Shown here piece after piece: positions 1 through 11,871 of a stretch of 64,000 nucleotides of DNA. Both the position numbers and the translations under genes were made by a program. The notes under the pieces were generated by a model, which did not search any database, was not told where the DNA came from, and saw nothing but the letters and a program-made list of their open reading frames with translations. This DNA comes from Pithys albifrons albifrons. Taxonomy: Eukaryota > Chordata > Aves > Passeriformes > Thamnophilidae. The stretch's first letter is position 1. Each line of letters begins with the position of its first letter. Where the stretch lies: the NCBI RefSeq assembly GCF_047495875.1, contig NC_092459.1:16105795-16169794 (forward strand). The letters are read 5' to 3'.

Positions 1-343
1 GAAAGTAAATTGTGTTGTTCTGGGTCTCTCCTTTCTGCTTGGGTTTGTCTCCCTGGGGAATAAGCTTCTTCTTAAGTAATGTGTAGTTAAGACAGTAGAA
101 TTTGTGTGTTTGTTAAGAAGTTGAGGTGGGGAACTTGTTGTAGACTTGTGTGAGTGTATATTTGTACTCTCTTCTAATTGTCTCTTTCTTTCTGTGAAAA
201 ATATATGTAGATTTAGTATAAATGCAGTTTGAAGTGGTTTTTTTCCTTTCCCCTCTCTTTTCCTCCCTTTCCCTGGTGTTAGGAGGGAGGCTTTTCTCTC
301 TGTGCTTGGGGGAGTTGGCAGTTGCTTATCTCAAACCAAGACA
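1..343 (+). mobile_element. Partial endogenous-retrovirus LTR (3' part), cut by the window edge
   Basis: This stretch is the reverse complement of part of the solo LTR at 62429-63052. Shared blocks include the start of the window, the TAAGTAATGTGTAGTTA block near 74-90, and the terminal segment ending AAACCAAGACA. The LTR ends at 343 in the canonical CA. The other end lies outside the window, so it is unknown whether this is a solo LTR or part of a longer provirus. No viral coding sequence is present in the visible part. Confidence 0.8.
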
Positions 344-3000
344 ATACTGAAGGTACAAATGACCCAACTTACATGCTTACATTACATGTAAACGTTATCA
401 GCTACTTTGTACTATTTATAATTGTTATCAAGAGTTCAGTTTTATATCCAGCCTCTCACACAGAACAATGATGAATCTTAGAACCTGATCAGACCTACAG
501 AAGATACATAAAAAGTAACAAGTCTTCTGCTATGAGTCCAGCATTTCACAAGCAGATGGATTGGCAGAAAGCAGCATTTATAAATTTACAGCTGAAAAAT
601 CTTCAGTTTTAAAAGGGATTTTGCAATCTAGCCTTAATCAATCATTCCACACTGACAGTGATGCAAATCTGCTCTAGAATGTTTAGAAAATACCTTCTGT
701 GTCTTCTTCCATGACAAAGTATGTTTTAATACATTTTCTGTGTATATCAAAAAGGAAGCTGAAGCTGCTCCTGTATAACATAAGGAATCTAACATAATTT
801 AGATGGCATTAAAAAAATTATTATTATTTTACCAACTGCTTTATACAGTCTGGATTTAAATGCTCAATATTTAACAGCTTTCTTCCCTGTTTTTGATTTT
901 TATGTGTAATATTAGAACGTACTTTGTTCTTTAAGACCAATAAATTGTATTTTAATCATGTGTTTATTGTTTATCTTGCAAATGGCAAAATATAACTTCC
1001 TATATAGGTACAAATACTACGGCAAGCAAAATGCCTTCCAAGAACATGTGTTCGTTTTTTAAGCTGCCTTTTTTTTTTTTTTTAATAAATAAATAAGGTT
1101 GCCTGGGGCAAGTCCTAGCACAGTGTGTCAAGTTTCAGTCAAGAGCAAATATTTATGTCTGCATGCCACATTAAAACATCTTGAAGCAATAAAGCTGGCA
1201 TTCAGAAGAAGTTTGGAGCCATCTAGTGGAACTTCCAGTAAAAGCCAGTAAAAAATCAGGGTCATAAAACGCATTTTAACAGCAAAAGGAGACCCGTGTT
1301 TCATTTTTAGCAGCTTTTTCCTCAAACACATTATGCAACGTGATAAAAATTTTGTTGACCAAGCTTAAGAATTAAATAGCTTTACAAAGAACTTACTGTT
1401 AATGTAAAAATTAAACACTGCACAATGATCCTCTCAGGATTGATTTAGAAACATGCCTAGAAACATATAAATCCAGCATAGACAAAAATACACTGCATAG
1501 TATAAGGCATGGCAGCCACAGGAATTAACTACATGGCTAAAGAATTTTCTTCATTTTCAAATTCTGTTGTTTTAATTTGCCAATGGAAGACATACAGTGT
1601 TCAAAAATTATTCAATCAACCTTGAAGAAGTAATTCAGATCATATGGCACACATATCCTTCAATTTATATTTTTTTACCTTAGCTCTTGATTTTGACATT
1701 GGAATCATGTCTGATTGTTTGGTTAGAGTTTCTCATGATTATTTCAAATATCTCCAAAATAAAGTCCCAGATGAGACCATACAAAGTATTGGGGTTATCA
1801 ATCTCCTCATATACAGAGAGAATACACAGCATCATCAGTGTTGTCTTCAAGCATAGAACAAATGCTACAGTTGTCAGAGGCCCAATCTACTGTTCTTCAG
1901 TTAATCATGAGAACATATTTGTTTTTCCTTCCCATAATAGACAAGTTTATAGGTGGAGATAATAGAAAAGATCATATAAAAGCACAAAATTATAGAATGA
2001 TAATGCAAAACCTGCAGAGCTTTTTGATGTCTCTGTTTTATAACTTGTTAGAATTACCTACATGTACACACTGTCACAACAATTGCTTGAATTATTAGGA
2101 GTTTAAATCAATTTAAAACTTAAATAAGAAATTTTGTAAACTTCTACTAATAGCCATTTCTCTGGTTATACAATTTTGGATGCTCATCACTTTAAATAAT
2201 ACATTCTCTATTAAATAAATCTTAACATGAAGGGTGGTGGAACAAGACACTATACTTTTTACTTCATACCAATACTTTACTCCCACTTTTTTGCACAAAC
2301 TGTTATGGGAAGTATCACAACACCAAAGAAGGTGGCTTTGCTTGAATTTTGTTAGATATATTACCTGAGTTGTTAAGGACCACAGCCATAGCACACTCCA
2401 TTGTAGACTCAGAAAGGGTGACAAAAGACATAGGCAAGATAAATGTGAATTATTATTCCACTCTACTCTGGCTTATTATAGAAAGTTTATGTAATATCAG
2501 AGAGAAATCTATAGGAAATCAGGCTTCATTAGCAGTTCACAGAATTAATTTCTCAAATTCTCCATTAATAATACCTTATTGTTTTAGAAATGTCTGTGAT
2601 GATTTGTGATTGTGAGATTTTTTTTTCTTAAATAACCCTGGGATTAAGGGTCCTTTGATAAAATTTTCAATGATGTATAAGCATTATATCATACAAATTT
2701 CCTGTTATATAAAGTTTTTTCTTTAAATTTACCAACATAAAACAACTATGCATCATCACTTGCAATTTATTTCCTTCCTTAAGAATACTCTGGAAAAATT
2801 AAATCTACTGTCATACCATACAAAGTTAACTTTAACTCATGATGTCTAAGCCAAGAAATTGACCATTCCAAATCATTCCTGGTTACCCAAAGTTTCACTG
2901 CAAACATTCAGTTTTTAGCTGAACACAGACATTTGTATGAAAAGTTAGAGTAGAAAACTTAAAACAAACAGACAAAAAGTTTTATTTAAAACATTCTTAC
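344..3000. other. Non-coding AT-rich stretch
   Basis: No repeat family or coding exon was recognised here apart from a T15 run followed by AATAAATAAATA at about 1070-1096. If the exon at 3001-3077 belongs to DCDC2C, this is that gene's downstream intron and should contain, or lead to, the second doublecortin domain. I looked for the domain's Trp-Asp and Tyr-Val-Ala-Val-Gly type motifs on the minus strand and found no convincing match. Confidence 0.4.
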
Positions 3001-3077
3001 TTGATATTACATGGCTTATTATGGATAAATTGCCATCTGGAAGGCACACAGATAGTACTGTGAATTACTGGTTTAAT
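3001..3077 (-). CDS. DCDC2C: Single internal exon of a DCDC2/DCDC2C-type doublecortin gene
   Basis: Read on the minus strand, this 77-nt block is open and encodes IKPVIHSTICVPSRWQFIHN followed by KPCNI and two bases of the next codon. A strong acceptor (pyrimidine-rich TTATTTTTTCTGCAG) ends at 3078, and a GTAAGAAT donor begins at 3000. The peptide matches the linker between the tandem doublecortin domains of DCDC2-family proteins, where KPVIHS, an I-x-V, an Arg and PC-x-I are conserved. DCDC2C is the likelier member because in human it lies close to COLEC11 on the same strand, as here. Doublecortin-domain proteins bind microtubules, and DCDC2 relatives are linked to cilia and flagella. The exons for the first domain (expected at higher coordinates) and the second (lower coordinates) were not found, so the gene model is only this fragment. 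A fossil exon of a decayed gene is the main alternative. Confidence 0.6.
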
Positions 3078-6000
3078 CTGCAGAAAAAATAAATCATGCA
3101 TCATTAGCTGATGCAAGATGTTTAAAATATTTTCTTCACAGAAGCATTCATTAAATATAAACACTAGCCCTACTTTCAAATACTATCTTTGTTCAGTGCA
3201 ATATGTTACTTGTCAGTATTTTGGAAAATCTGTCATAGTTGAGGAATTCCAAAGTTTTCACTGTTTCATGTCTTCTATACTCAAAAACCTGTTTTATTTT
3301 CTTTCACGATTTGTCCAAAAGATTCTTCTGTTTGGAAGTGGCTGACATAATTTAATCGACCAGAGAAGTCACTGTCAAATGGCCTGAAATGCTCTCTCCC
3401 CTGAGAAAATAAGCTGCCACTGCAGCTTTTCCACTATTTGCTAAGCCAAGAAGTAAAAAATTGAGGCTTAGAATCATGAAGGATTTCCCACACAGGAGTT
3501 CAAACCAGAATAAGCAGTTAAATATTGCTAGCAGTAGGCCAGTAACTCTAAAATCTGTTTTCCTCACTGAAAAAGACATTGCAGGCAACCTTTTGCTTCA
3601 GTTCATGCTACATAAAGCCCTGTTATCGTTAATGATACTGCAGTGATTGTAAACTTTTATGTAACTTCAATCTGTTCATCCAAATGAATTCATGTTTGAT
3701 GAGGAGGACCCAGTGGATACAAAGACAGGCTGCTAGTGTAATGGCAAAGGCAGGAAATCATAAATCTCTCCAACATAAAGTCTGTCCTTAGATGCAAAAG
3801 GTGCAAGTGTTACACGGAAAAAAAGCTACAATCTGAATAATCAGTGAGACAGAGTTCTTCACTGGTGGGATTCTATCAGCAAATGTTTAAGGCAAGGAAT
3901 TGGTTAAACATAAAAATCTACGTTTTCTCTTTCAACACCCAGTGGCTTTAACCTTAAGTCCAGCTCACTACATGTATCTATATAAATAACCATGGCACAA
4001 AGCAGTATTCTACGCTCATAGCTGTCACACCTAACACTCTTCGCAGAATCGTCTACCCTCCCTGTATGCATTGTGAATCCCAAAACAAGGAGTTTGTTTG
4101 AAAAAGTGCCAACTAACATTTGCCCAAAATGTCTCAGGGACTACACTAACAAATTGGAGAATTCATTCTATCACTTGCCAATCCTTAGGACCATGCCCTG
4201 GCTCTGTACCTACAGTATGAATGTGGACACCAAGTGCTGTTACAGTTCTGGATGGAGGATATGTTAACTGGTTGGAAATGGTGAGATTTAAGTTTGCATT
4301 TTAGTACTTTAATTTCCATTATGTCTACCATTTTTCTAGATTTAAATACTATTTGTGGAGTACAACAAAGCTCTTAAACTGGAAAAATATTGCGGGACAA
4401 TTTATTACAAAATCCTGGTCCCTCAGCATATCCACACAGGAACTTGTTACATTTATACCACTAAAATAAACAGTGGCAATATCTATTCCCCAGTCCCACA
4501 GAGCATCATCTATCTACTCCATTGTATTAAGCTCACTTAGTCTCAAAAATATAGTTCGTGCTTATTGAGAATGGCCTCTAATCCATCCTAACTTCTGGAC
4601 AGCAACTGAGAATTGGTGTATGAGCCAACACAAGCCAAATGCGTGTAACAGTACAGATAATTGAGTTCTGGTACCCAAATATATTCTAAGAGACTGTTTA
4701 ATGTACTTATAGTAATATGCAGCCAAAGGGACACAGGCTCTGGCACTGTGTGTTGTAACTGTTGCCTAGAGATCTCTTTCTGGCCAAGTTCCTGGTGTCA
4801 TTTCAGCAGAAGAGAAAGTACAATAAGAGTGGAAAAATAAATCCTTAGGTCTCATCATGATATACAGACAATACACAGCTGGATAGGCCACCCCATCCAA
4901 GAACAGGTGTTTCCAGGTACTTAAGTTGTTCACTCCATAATCACTTGAATCTGGTCCCTATACCTTTCAAGAACAAACAGAACTTGGCTCTAAATTCAAT
5001 TCAATAGAGAGAAAATAATAAAATGTATTGAAAAGTCACTTCCAGACTGACATTTTCTAAATCCTCTAAATCCTCTCTATTCACAAAGCACTCTTTTAAG
5101 GTACATCACAAACAGCTGCACAAAGAGAAATGCTACTGTTTAAATTAGATGTGTGTTTAATTAAAGTAGATTTGATAATGCAGGTCCAAGAACATAAGTC
5201 TACTGTTAGTTTTTTAGTCACAGTAATTAAAGGGTTAATTTAAAGAGGTGTCCCTATGGCCTTTTGCAGACTTGTAGTTTACTAATTTATATAAAGTATG
5301 TATCAAGGCAATAACCAAAGTTTCAAGAAATGTATTTCTTATTTATATAAGAAATTGGTTGGCATTAACTTTATTTATTATTAATTTTATTTATTTATTC
5401 TCAATAAGAATGGTAAAGTTCAGTGAAGCCTGAAGCCTAGCCTGGTTTATTTTCACTGTATTTTACTGTCAAAGCAATGGCAGAGGCAGAAAATAACTAC
5501 TGCAAATCTCTATTTCAAATCAAAATCCAATTATAACTCAAAATGTAGAAATTTACCAAAGGCCTTTCCCTTTTAACTGTTACAAATACAATCCTGTTTG
5601 CCTTCAGTGCTGCATGGGAGAATGCAAAGATCCTGTTCAGAATGATAATGACAAGCTCTGACTAACTCAGCATACCCAAACAAACTCTGTACGGAATGCA
5701 ATCTATATCACATTGAGTGAGACCATGCTATCCAGGGTATGTGTGGCAACACTGGACACAAAATCATACATTCAGTGAGACAGGAGACACATCCAGTGAT
5801 TTGGACTCTGCCTTCTTTGCAAAGGGAGAAGACACAAAGAAGACCAGATTAATCTCATTGTATATATGAAACAGACGTACTCTCCTTATGCACACAGTAT
5901 TCAGGGCTTCCTGCAGTCTTAAAATAGCCCCCTATTTGGTTTGCTTAAATTTCAACAAAAGCCATTTGAACCACTCAGGATGTGTTTGGGAGATATAAAT

Positions 6001-6499
6001 AGAACTTCAGGAGTGCCAGCCTTCCATTTTGTCTGTTTTGTCCCTGGCAATAATAAGCTATTATAATGATTAATACAGCAGAAATATCACAATGCAAATG
6101 CACATGTGGCAGGTCAAACTGTCAAAAATGGCTAAAATATTATATACACATTAATGTGGCATTATCTCCATCAATACTGTGTCAAAACCCCTCTGTAATT
6201 CATGGATTACATATAGCTAAAACTCATTTGTTTGGGAAAAAAAAAAAGAAGCAGTTAGAAAAATAGTCTATATGTATTCTGCGTGACTAAGTCTTACTAG
6301 ATTCAGGTTTACAATCAATGGTTCTTACCTTCTAATTTGGAATGTTTCTTATCTTCTGTAGCATTTAAATACAAATAAGCTGACCTAACATCTCTGTGAT
6401 CTAGGTCAATCTCTCTGACTTCACATTGGCATAAAAATAAGGAGGCCTCACTTACTTGGCATCAGTTGCAGATGAGACATGAAAACCATCCAAGATCAG
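3078..6499. other. Non-coding AT-rich stretch upstream of the doublecortin exon
   Basis: This should be intron if DCDC2C is intact, with its first doublecortin domain somewhere to the right. Short open frames occur on both strands, but none has splice sites together with family similarity. There is an A10 run near 6238-6248. I see nothing else I can support. Confidence 0.35.
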
Positions 6500-6716
6500 A
6501 TAAGAAAGAACAAATCTTTTCTAGAGTAGTCAAATGCTGGAACTGGTTGGCCAGACAAACTGTGGAGTCTCCATCCTTTGGAGACGTTCAGAATCTGACT
6601 GGACGTGGCACTGAGAAACCTGCTTTAGTTGACCCTGCTATCAGCAGGTGTTTGAACTGGATGACCTCCAGAGGTCCACTCCAGTCTCAACAATTCCATA
6701 ACTCTGTGATTAATCA
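6500..6716 (+). mobile_element. CR1 LINE fragment, 3' end
   Basis: This is a degraded 3' portion of a CR1 non-LTR retrotransposon. Recognisable blocks are the GTGGAGTCTCCATCCTT segment near 6570, the TTTGAACTGGATGACCTCCAGAGGTCC segment near 6650-6678, and a worn terminal ATTCC/TCTGTGATT tail. It is heavily 5'-truncated, as is usual for CR1. The left border is approximate. Confidence 0.75.
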
Positions 6717-8224
6717 CTAAATGTTATCTACAGTTTGCACTGCCTGAACTTCTGCTTGAACACTCTACAGCAAAGAATGCGGGAGAGGAATAATTATTCT
6801 TAATTCCTGAAAATATTTATTGTCAGTCTATTGATATTTAAATAGTTACACAGTAAGGACAAAAGGAAACTTATGAAAGAGTGCAATTATCTTTGCATCC
6901 AAAATTTTTCATAATGAATCCCAGGTAAATTATTATTATCATAACATTTTCTTCCCTGAAATAGCATACATTAACTGTCGAACATAAACTATACAAGCAT
7001 AAAGCAATGAAAGCATATTTTTTCATAGTTATTTAAATGGGCAGTATTCATAATTAAACACTTAGCATCATTTCTTTCTATTTTCTCTCAGACTTTTTAA
7101 TTCCTATTTCAATGTAGCTGTAGACAAAAAAAAAAAAAGTCATAGTAGATAAGACTTGCTCATTTGCACCCAAATGAAGTAGACAATCAAAAAATACTTT
7201 GGCCTCACTGTGAAATCCTTATCTAAGAACTGAGAAACAAAAACAGGACATTGGTAGCATCATTTCAACTTACCAGAGCTAAAACTAAATGTAACACATT
7301 GTCACCATCACAGAATCTAAATCCCATCAGGCATATGGCTCCACACGTTTGGAGGCTTTAAGACACTTCCCAAGGGCTGCTCAAAAACCCCACTCTGCCA
7401 GAGGTTGCCTGCAGAGAGCCAACAAGAAATACTAGCCACATATAACTGTATGAAAATACAGTTGCACTAAATAATTTACTAAGACAAGGAGAGAGAATGC
7501 CCTCTGTCATCTCTCAGTTCTGAGTCCAAAATTCTTCCTGAAGACTGTTATACATCTTCTCATGACTGCAGCTAGTGATGGTACCACCCATCTCCAACAC
7601 AACAGTGAAATAACTAACACACTTGAACTGAATCACTGTAGTTTAAGTTGTGGTCTACAGTTACTTTTGTGATGCTTGCTCTTATATATTGCATTTATGT
7701 ATGTATGTAAGCATACAGAGTGAGAGTTTCATGGCTGGATTTACTCAGTTCCAGAATAGATTTCTGTAAGTGGTCAATTATTTTTTTTAAATAGTCTTGT
7801 CTGTCTAAAGAGGCTGATCCACAGATATACTGTAACTGTAGATAGCTAGCCACAATTACATACATGCAAGACTGTTTCTGCAGTTTTCTTTTTCAATGAA
7901 ATTTGACCCAAATTTCTCTGCAGTCTTCAGTGCCTTAGCACAGGCAAGCAACTACTCATGTTGTGTATCTAAACTAGTTAGACTAATTATTTTCAAGTTG
8001 AGATCTGCCAACTAACTAATCTTGTTAACAAAAAGAAAATCCTTAATTTCACAGGGAAGTGATTGATTTCTCAAAGCAACTTAACTGCTGGATAAAATTT
8101 TTCAACTTTCAGATCCACAGGAATTACATAGAACAACACTGACAAAATATGTCCCAGCAAAAATAGCACAAAAAATGGGACCAATCATGAGGAGACAGAG
8201 AAAAAAACTCGTCTTGGTTGCTAA
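6717..8224. other. Non-coding stretch, nothing recognised
   Basis: AT-rich sequence with an A13 run near 7125 and a short TATG-type repeat near 7698-7708. No exon or mobile element was recognised. Confidence 0.35.
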
Positions 8225-8757
8225 TTAACTACTCGGCCCTGGTGAGGCTGCATCTGGAATCTGTGTTCGGTTCTGGGCTTCTCAGTACAAAAGAGACATG
8301 GAGCTCCTGGAGCAGGTCCAGTGGAGGCCTGCAAAGCTGATTAGACTGAAGCATCCCTCTTATGAGGAAAGGCTGAGGAAGCTGAGCCTTTTCAACCTTG
8401 GGAAGAAATGACTGAGAGAGGACCTCATCAATGTGTACAAGAGAAGGGAGGATGCCAAGAAGATGTAGCCAAACTCTGCTCAATGGTGCCAAGCAATAGG
8501 GCAAGAGGCAATGAGCAGAAACTGATGACAGCAAGTTCCATTTGAATATGAGAAAGTCCTTTACTGTGCAGGAAACCCATGCCCTGGAACACCCTGGCCA
8601 GAGAGATTGTGGAGTCTCCCTCACTGGAAATATTCAGGAACTGTCTGGGTGCAATTCTGTGCAATGTGCTCTAGGACAATCCTGCCTGAGCAGGGAGGCT
8701 GGACCAGATGACCCACTGTAGTGTCTTCCAACCTGACCCATTCTGTGATTCTGTCAA
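8225..8757 (+). mobile_element. CR1 LINE fragment, 3' end
   Basis: Reads on the plus strand through the last part of the CR1 ORF2 and the 3' UTR, with the CCTGGTGAGGCTGCATCT block near 8238, then GGACCAGATGACCCACTGTAG near 8701, ending in ATTCTGTGATTCTGT. The frame is broken by indels, so it is a dead copy. A solo LTR begins 22 bases after its tail. Confidence 0.85.
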
Positions 8758-8779
8758 TGTATGGAGTTATCAAAGTAGC

Positions 8780-9309
8780 TGTAATGGTTTGACCCATGGC
8801 TTCCTCAGTAACCATTGTATCTAAGGAAGTTACAAGTATTCCACACGTGTCTTCCATGTAGCAGGGGGGGAGTGGTTTTGGTTGCTTGCTTCCCTTCCTT
8901 GGCTGAAGAGCCGGGGGGAGGTGGTTGGAGCCTGGTCCCTTGGGTTGTTCATGGTTCTCCTGTCCTGGGTGAGATTGTTTCATATTTGTTCTCCTTCCTT
9001 GAGGTTTTTAATTGTGTTTGTTTTGATTCATTTGGTTTCTTTAGGTTGGGTTGGTGTCTTCCCTATTTTCCGGCTAATCAATTCCCTTTTCTCCCCTCCC
9101 CTCTCCCCTGGGGCTGGGATCCTATGTATTGTGTATACAGTGCGGTTTGTAAATGTTAGAAAATATAATTTATTCTTTTTATTCAGTTCAGTTTCTTTAG
9201 AGTGTGTTTCTTTTCAGTGTTTTTTTTTCCTTTCCTTTACTGGGAAGGTTCTGGGAGGGAAAAGGGGGGCCAGTCCAGGGTTGGCAACAGCTAGGCCAAA
9301 CCTGTGACA
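8780..9309 (+). mobile_element. Solo LTR (530 bp) with 5-bp target duplication
   Basis: The element starts TGTAATGGTTTG and ends CAAACCTGTGACA, giving the TG...CA termini of an LTR. The flanks are exact direct repeats GTAGC at 8775-8779 and GTAGC at 9310-9314. Its 3' end (GGTTGGCAAC, then CAAACC) resembles the family of the LTRs at 1-343 and 62429-63052, and this gives the strand. No internal viral region adjoins it, so it is a solo LTR left by recombination. A 5-bp duplication is most often seen with ERVL-type elements; the class assignment is inference. Confidence 0.85.
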
Positions 9310-11150
9310 GTAGCTACATAACACTGAGGGAGGGCCATGGTTAAAGATTCCTTACAGCCCAGAACCCAGACATATCAACCTTTGGTGTTTAAAGCTAAGG
9401 CTTCCAAGCCCTGCCTTCTCTAAATCTCTACATCTGTTCTGCTACTGGCAATACTGATGTATGAAGAGACCTTCGGAATTTTCAAGAAACTGTGTGCATC
9501 AACATCCACTTAGAAAAAGAAATTGTTCACAAATGGTGATAAAAAATACACAACAGGAAGCACAAAAGCAATTTACTGGTCATTCAGGATTTGAATGAAA
9601 ATTGATTTCTGTTTTGCAGCAGTCCATTAGGTCTATTTAAAAAAAAAAAAAAAAAAGGAAAAAAGAAAGGCCACTGGATGTTTCTGCTCCAGTTTCCCTA
9701 AAGTCAGTAGCAGCAAGGCATGCATGAAGCTTATGAGACTCTTGATTATTTCTGCTGTACTCTGAGATTCTTCAGTGCAACAGTAAACCTGAATAAATCT
9801 TACTGGCTTTGACTTGCTTGACAAAACAGAGACCTACCAGACTCATCTGCACATTTGGGAAGTTTATTCATTATTTCACAGAATTTCAGGATAAAAAATG
9901 TAACATCCTAAAAGGTCAGTGATCTCTTGTTCAAATTCACTGTCTGCTGTGAGCAACGTCACTCTCTGTTAAAAAAATCACAGTTTTATTTTGCTGCTAC
10001 TGACAGCCCTGATGTTGCCTTCTCAGAGCAGGAACAGCTGAACTTTGTTACAGCACTCCATGTGAGAGCAGATAGTTCTGAGTTCTGGAAAGCTTTGCAG
10101 AGTGACAAATTAATTACTGCATCAAAGAAAGATCAAAACACCCCTCATCGTCACTATTTCCCAGAGGAGCAACTTGGCTAAATAAAACTTTAGTGTCTTC
10201 TCCAGTAGGCATTTGCCTTTCCAGTATAATAAATGGTAGGGAAGAATATTTCCCTACCTCCTTCTCCTCTTCCCTCTCCTTTTTGTATTTTCAAGAAGAT
10301 TTCAGTTGATGCACAGCAAAGCATAATGAAAAAACTCTGGGTTTTGTTAAGACAGTTTATAACCCCACGGGCCAGGGCAGCCCTTTCCCACTGCTCCATT
10401 GACAGAGATGGTTTAAACCATCAAGGTAGAGGCCTGGAAAGCACAGTTGAGAGCAGATTTCATGAAGGTTTTCTCCCCTCCCTTGCCAAGCATGATGATG
10501 ACCCCTCATGACCCCAGTAAGTCCAGTGTGGGAACCAGACAGCCCCTTGGACTCCCTGGTGGTTCAGCTGGGACACTCAGGAGCCAGGAAACGGCTTCCT
10601 ACCTCCCCCTGCCCAACCACACATCCCACCTGCTCAGCCCAAGGAGTTGGTCATGCTGGGGGGCATGCACATGGGCTCTGCCAGGGTGAGATCCACAAAA
10701 GTGGTGGGAATGCTAAAACCTCCTGGGGTTAATTGTCAAATACGTCCAGTGTGTGGAGTAACACCAGGTTCTGGGGTGCTGTTACAGGCTGCTTCCCAGT
10801 TAACAGAAAACAAGCTTTTGAAATTGGCAAGCCCTACCTCAAATAAGAGGCTTTTTTTCTTTGCACAAGTCATTACTTTTGCATTTCTTTCATGTATTCC
10901 ATGTTTTTGGTTTCTTTTTTTCTCTCTAATAGATGCTGAAGTGCTTGTGGAGCACTGAGAAGGGCAGCCATCTTCCTGGAACTGCAGACAGGGTAAAGAA
11001 CTGAGGAACTCAGGTGGGACTCGTGCCTTTCCCTTCCTGGATTTTTATCACATGTTTAGAATGTCACTCTTGAGGAGCTCCTTATTTTATCTAGGTTTCC
11101 TCAACAGTTTTACTGCTTTCCAATAGGACAGTCAGCACAGAAAAGGGTAC
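9310..11150. other. Non-coding stretch with a locally GC-rich block
   Basis: Includes an A18 run near 9639-9656 and an unusually GC-rich, C/G-mixed segment at about 10490-10800 that stands out from the AT-rich surroundings. The open frames in that block overlap one another in several registers and carry no recognisable domain. It could be an old repeat or a regulatory segment, and I cannot decide which. Confidence 0.3.
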
Positions 11151-11871
11151 TATGCTGGTTTAAAGGTAAACCAGCAGGAGAAATGAACCCAACTCAAAAG
11201 AGATTATAAGCCAGAGTTACAATTTACTAAAAAGATTACAATAAATACAATGACACAGGAAAAATCAGAAAAACCAGATGTATAACCCAGCACCCTGAAG
11301 CACCAACAGAATGATGTTCATCAGCCCCTGTGCTGAGCCACACGTGGTCCCCTGAGTGCAAAGTAAAAGGAAAAGAAAATCTGCTGGTCAGGATGATGGT
11401 CTCAGTCTGGTCAAGAGCCATAGTACCGTCAAGGTTCTGGTCATCCTCAGGATCCAATGACTGGTGCCAGAAGTCCCCAAACCCCAAGATTTTATATATG
11501 CTCAGGTTCAGGTGGGAACGCCCAGTACCTCCTCTGGGATCAGGAGTTTCACAATGGATGGTTTACTCTGAGTCACGGGATATTTTGGAATCCTTGATGG
11601 CCCACTGGCAGACATGACCCCTTAGCCTAGGTGTGAAGGTGCTAATGCCTCCCCAGAGGGGAGTTATCACACCTGAGTCATGGGTGTGAAGATCCTATCT
11701 CACAGGCTTCTTTAACACCCAGCTTGTAGCCTGAGGGGTCAGGTGTGCCCTGTGCAGCTGCTGCAAATGATCCATTGTTAACAGTTAGAAAGTAGATAGA
11801 GGGTGTAGAATGCACAGTTTTGGTTACGCCCACACAGTAATAAGCTGGTTCTGGCCACTCCAACTAGGACA
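11151..11871 (-). mobile_element. Solo LTR (about 721 bp), older copy
   Basis: It is the same family as the LTR at 23874-24500: both begin (plus strand) with a variant of TGTGCTGGTTTGAAGGTGAA and end in AACTAGGACA. This copy begins TATGCTGG, so the terminal TG has mutated. Read on the minus strand, a TATA box (CATATATAAAATC) lies at about 11488-11500, which sets the orientation. The presumed 5-bp flanks (GGTAC at 11146-11150 and AGTAT at 11872-11876) agree at only three positions, consistent with age. No internal viral genes are attached. Confidence 0.75.

Noticed and set aside
1684..1880. Minus-strand segment containing a Trp-Asp-x-Ile-Leu stretch as a doublecortin domain
   Set aside because: Similarity is limited to a few residues, the spacing is wrong and no suitable splice sites keep the frame.
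2113..2424. Exon-like block on the minus strand near 2362-2410 as the second doublecortin domain
   Set aside because: It has acceptable-looking splice sites, but in the phase required by the 3001-3077 exon the translation shows no doublecortin motif.
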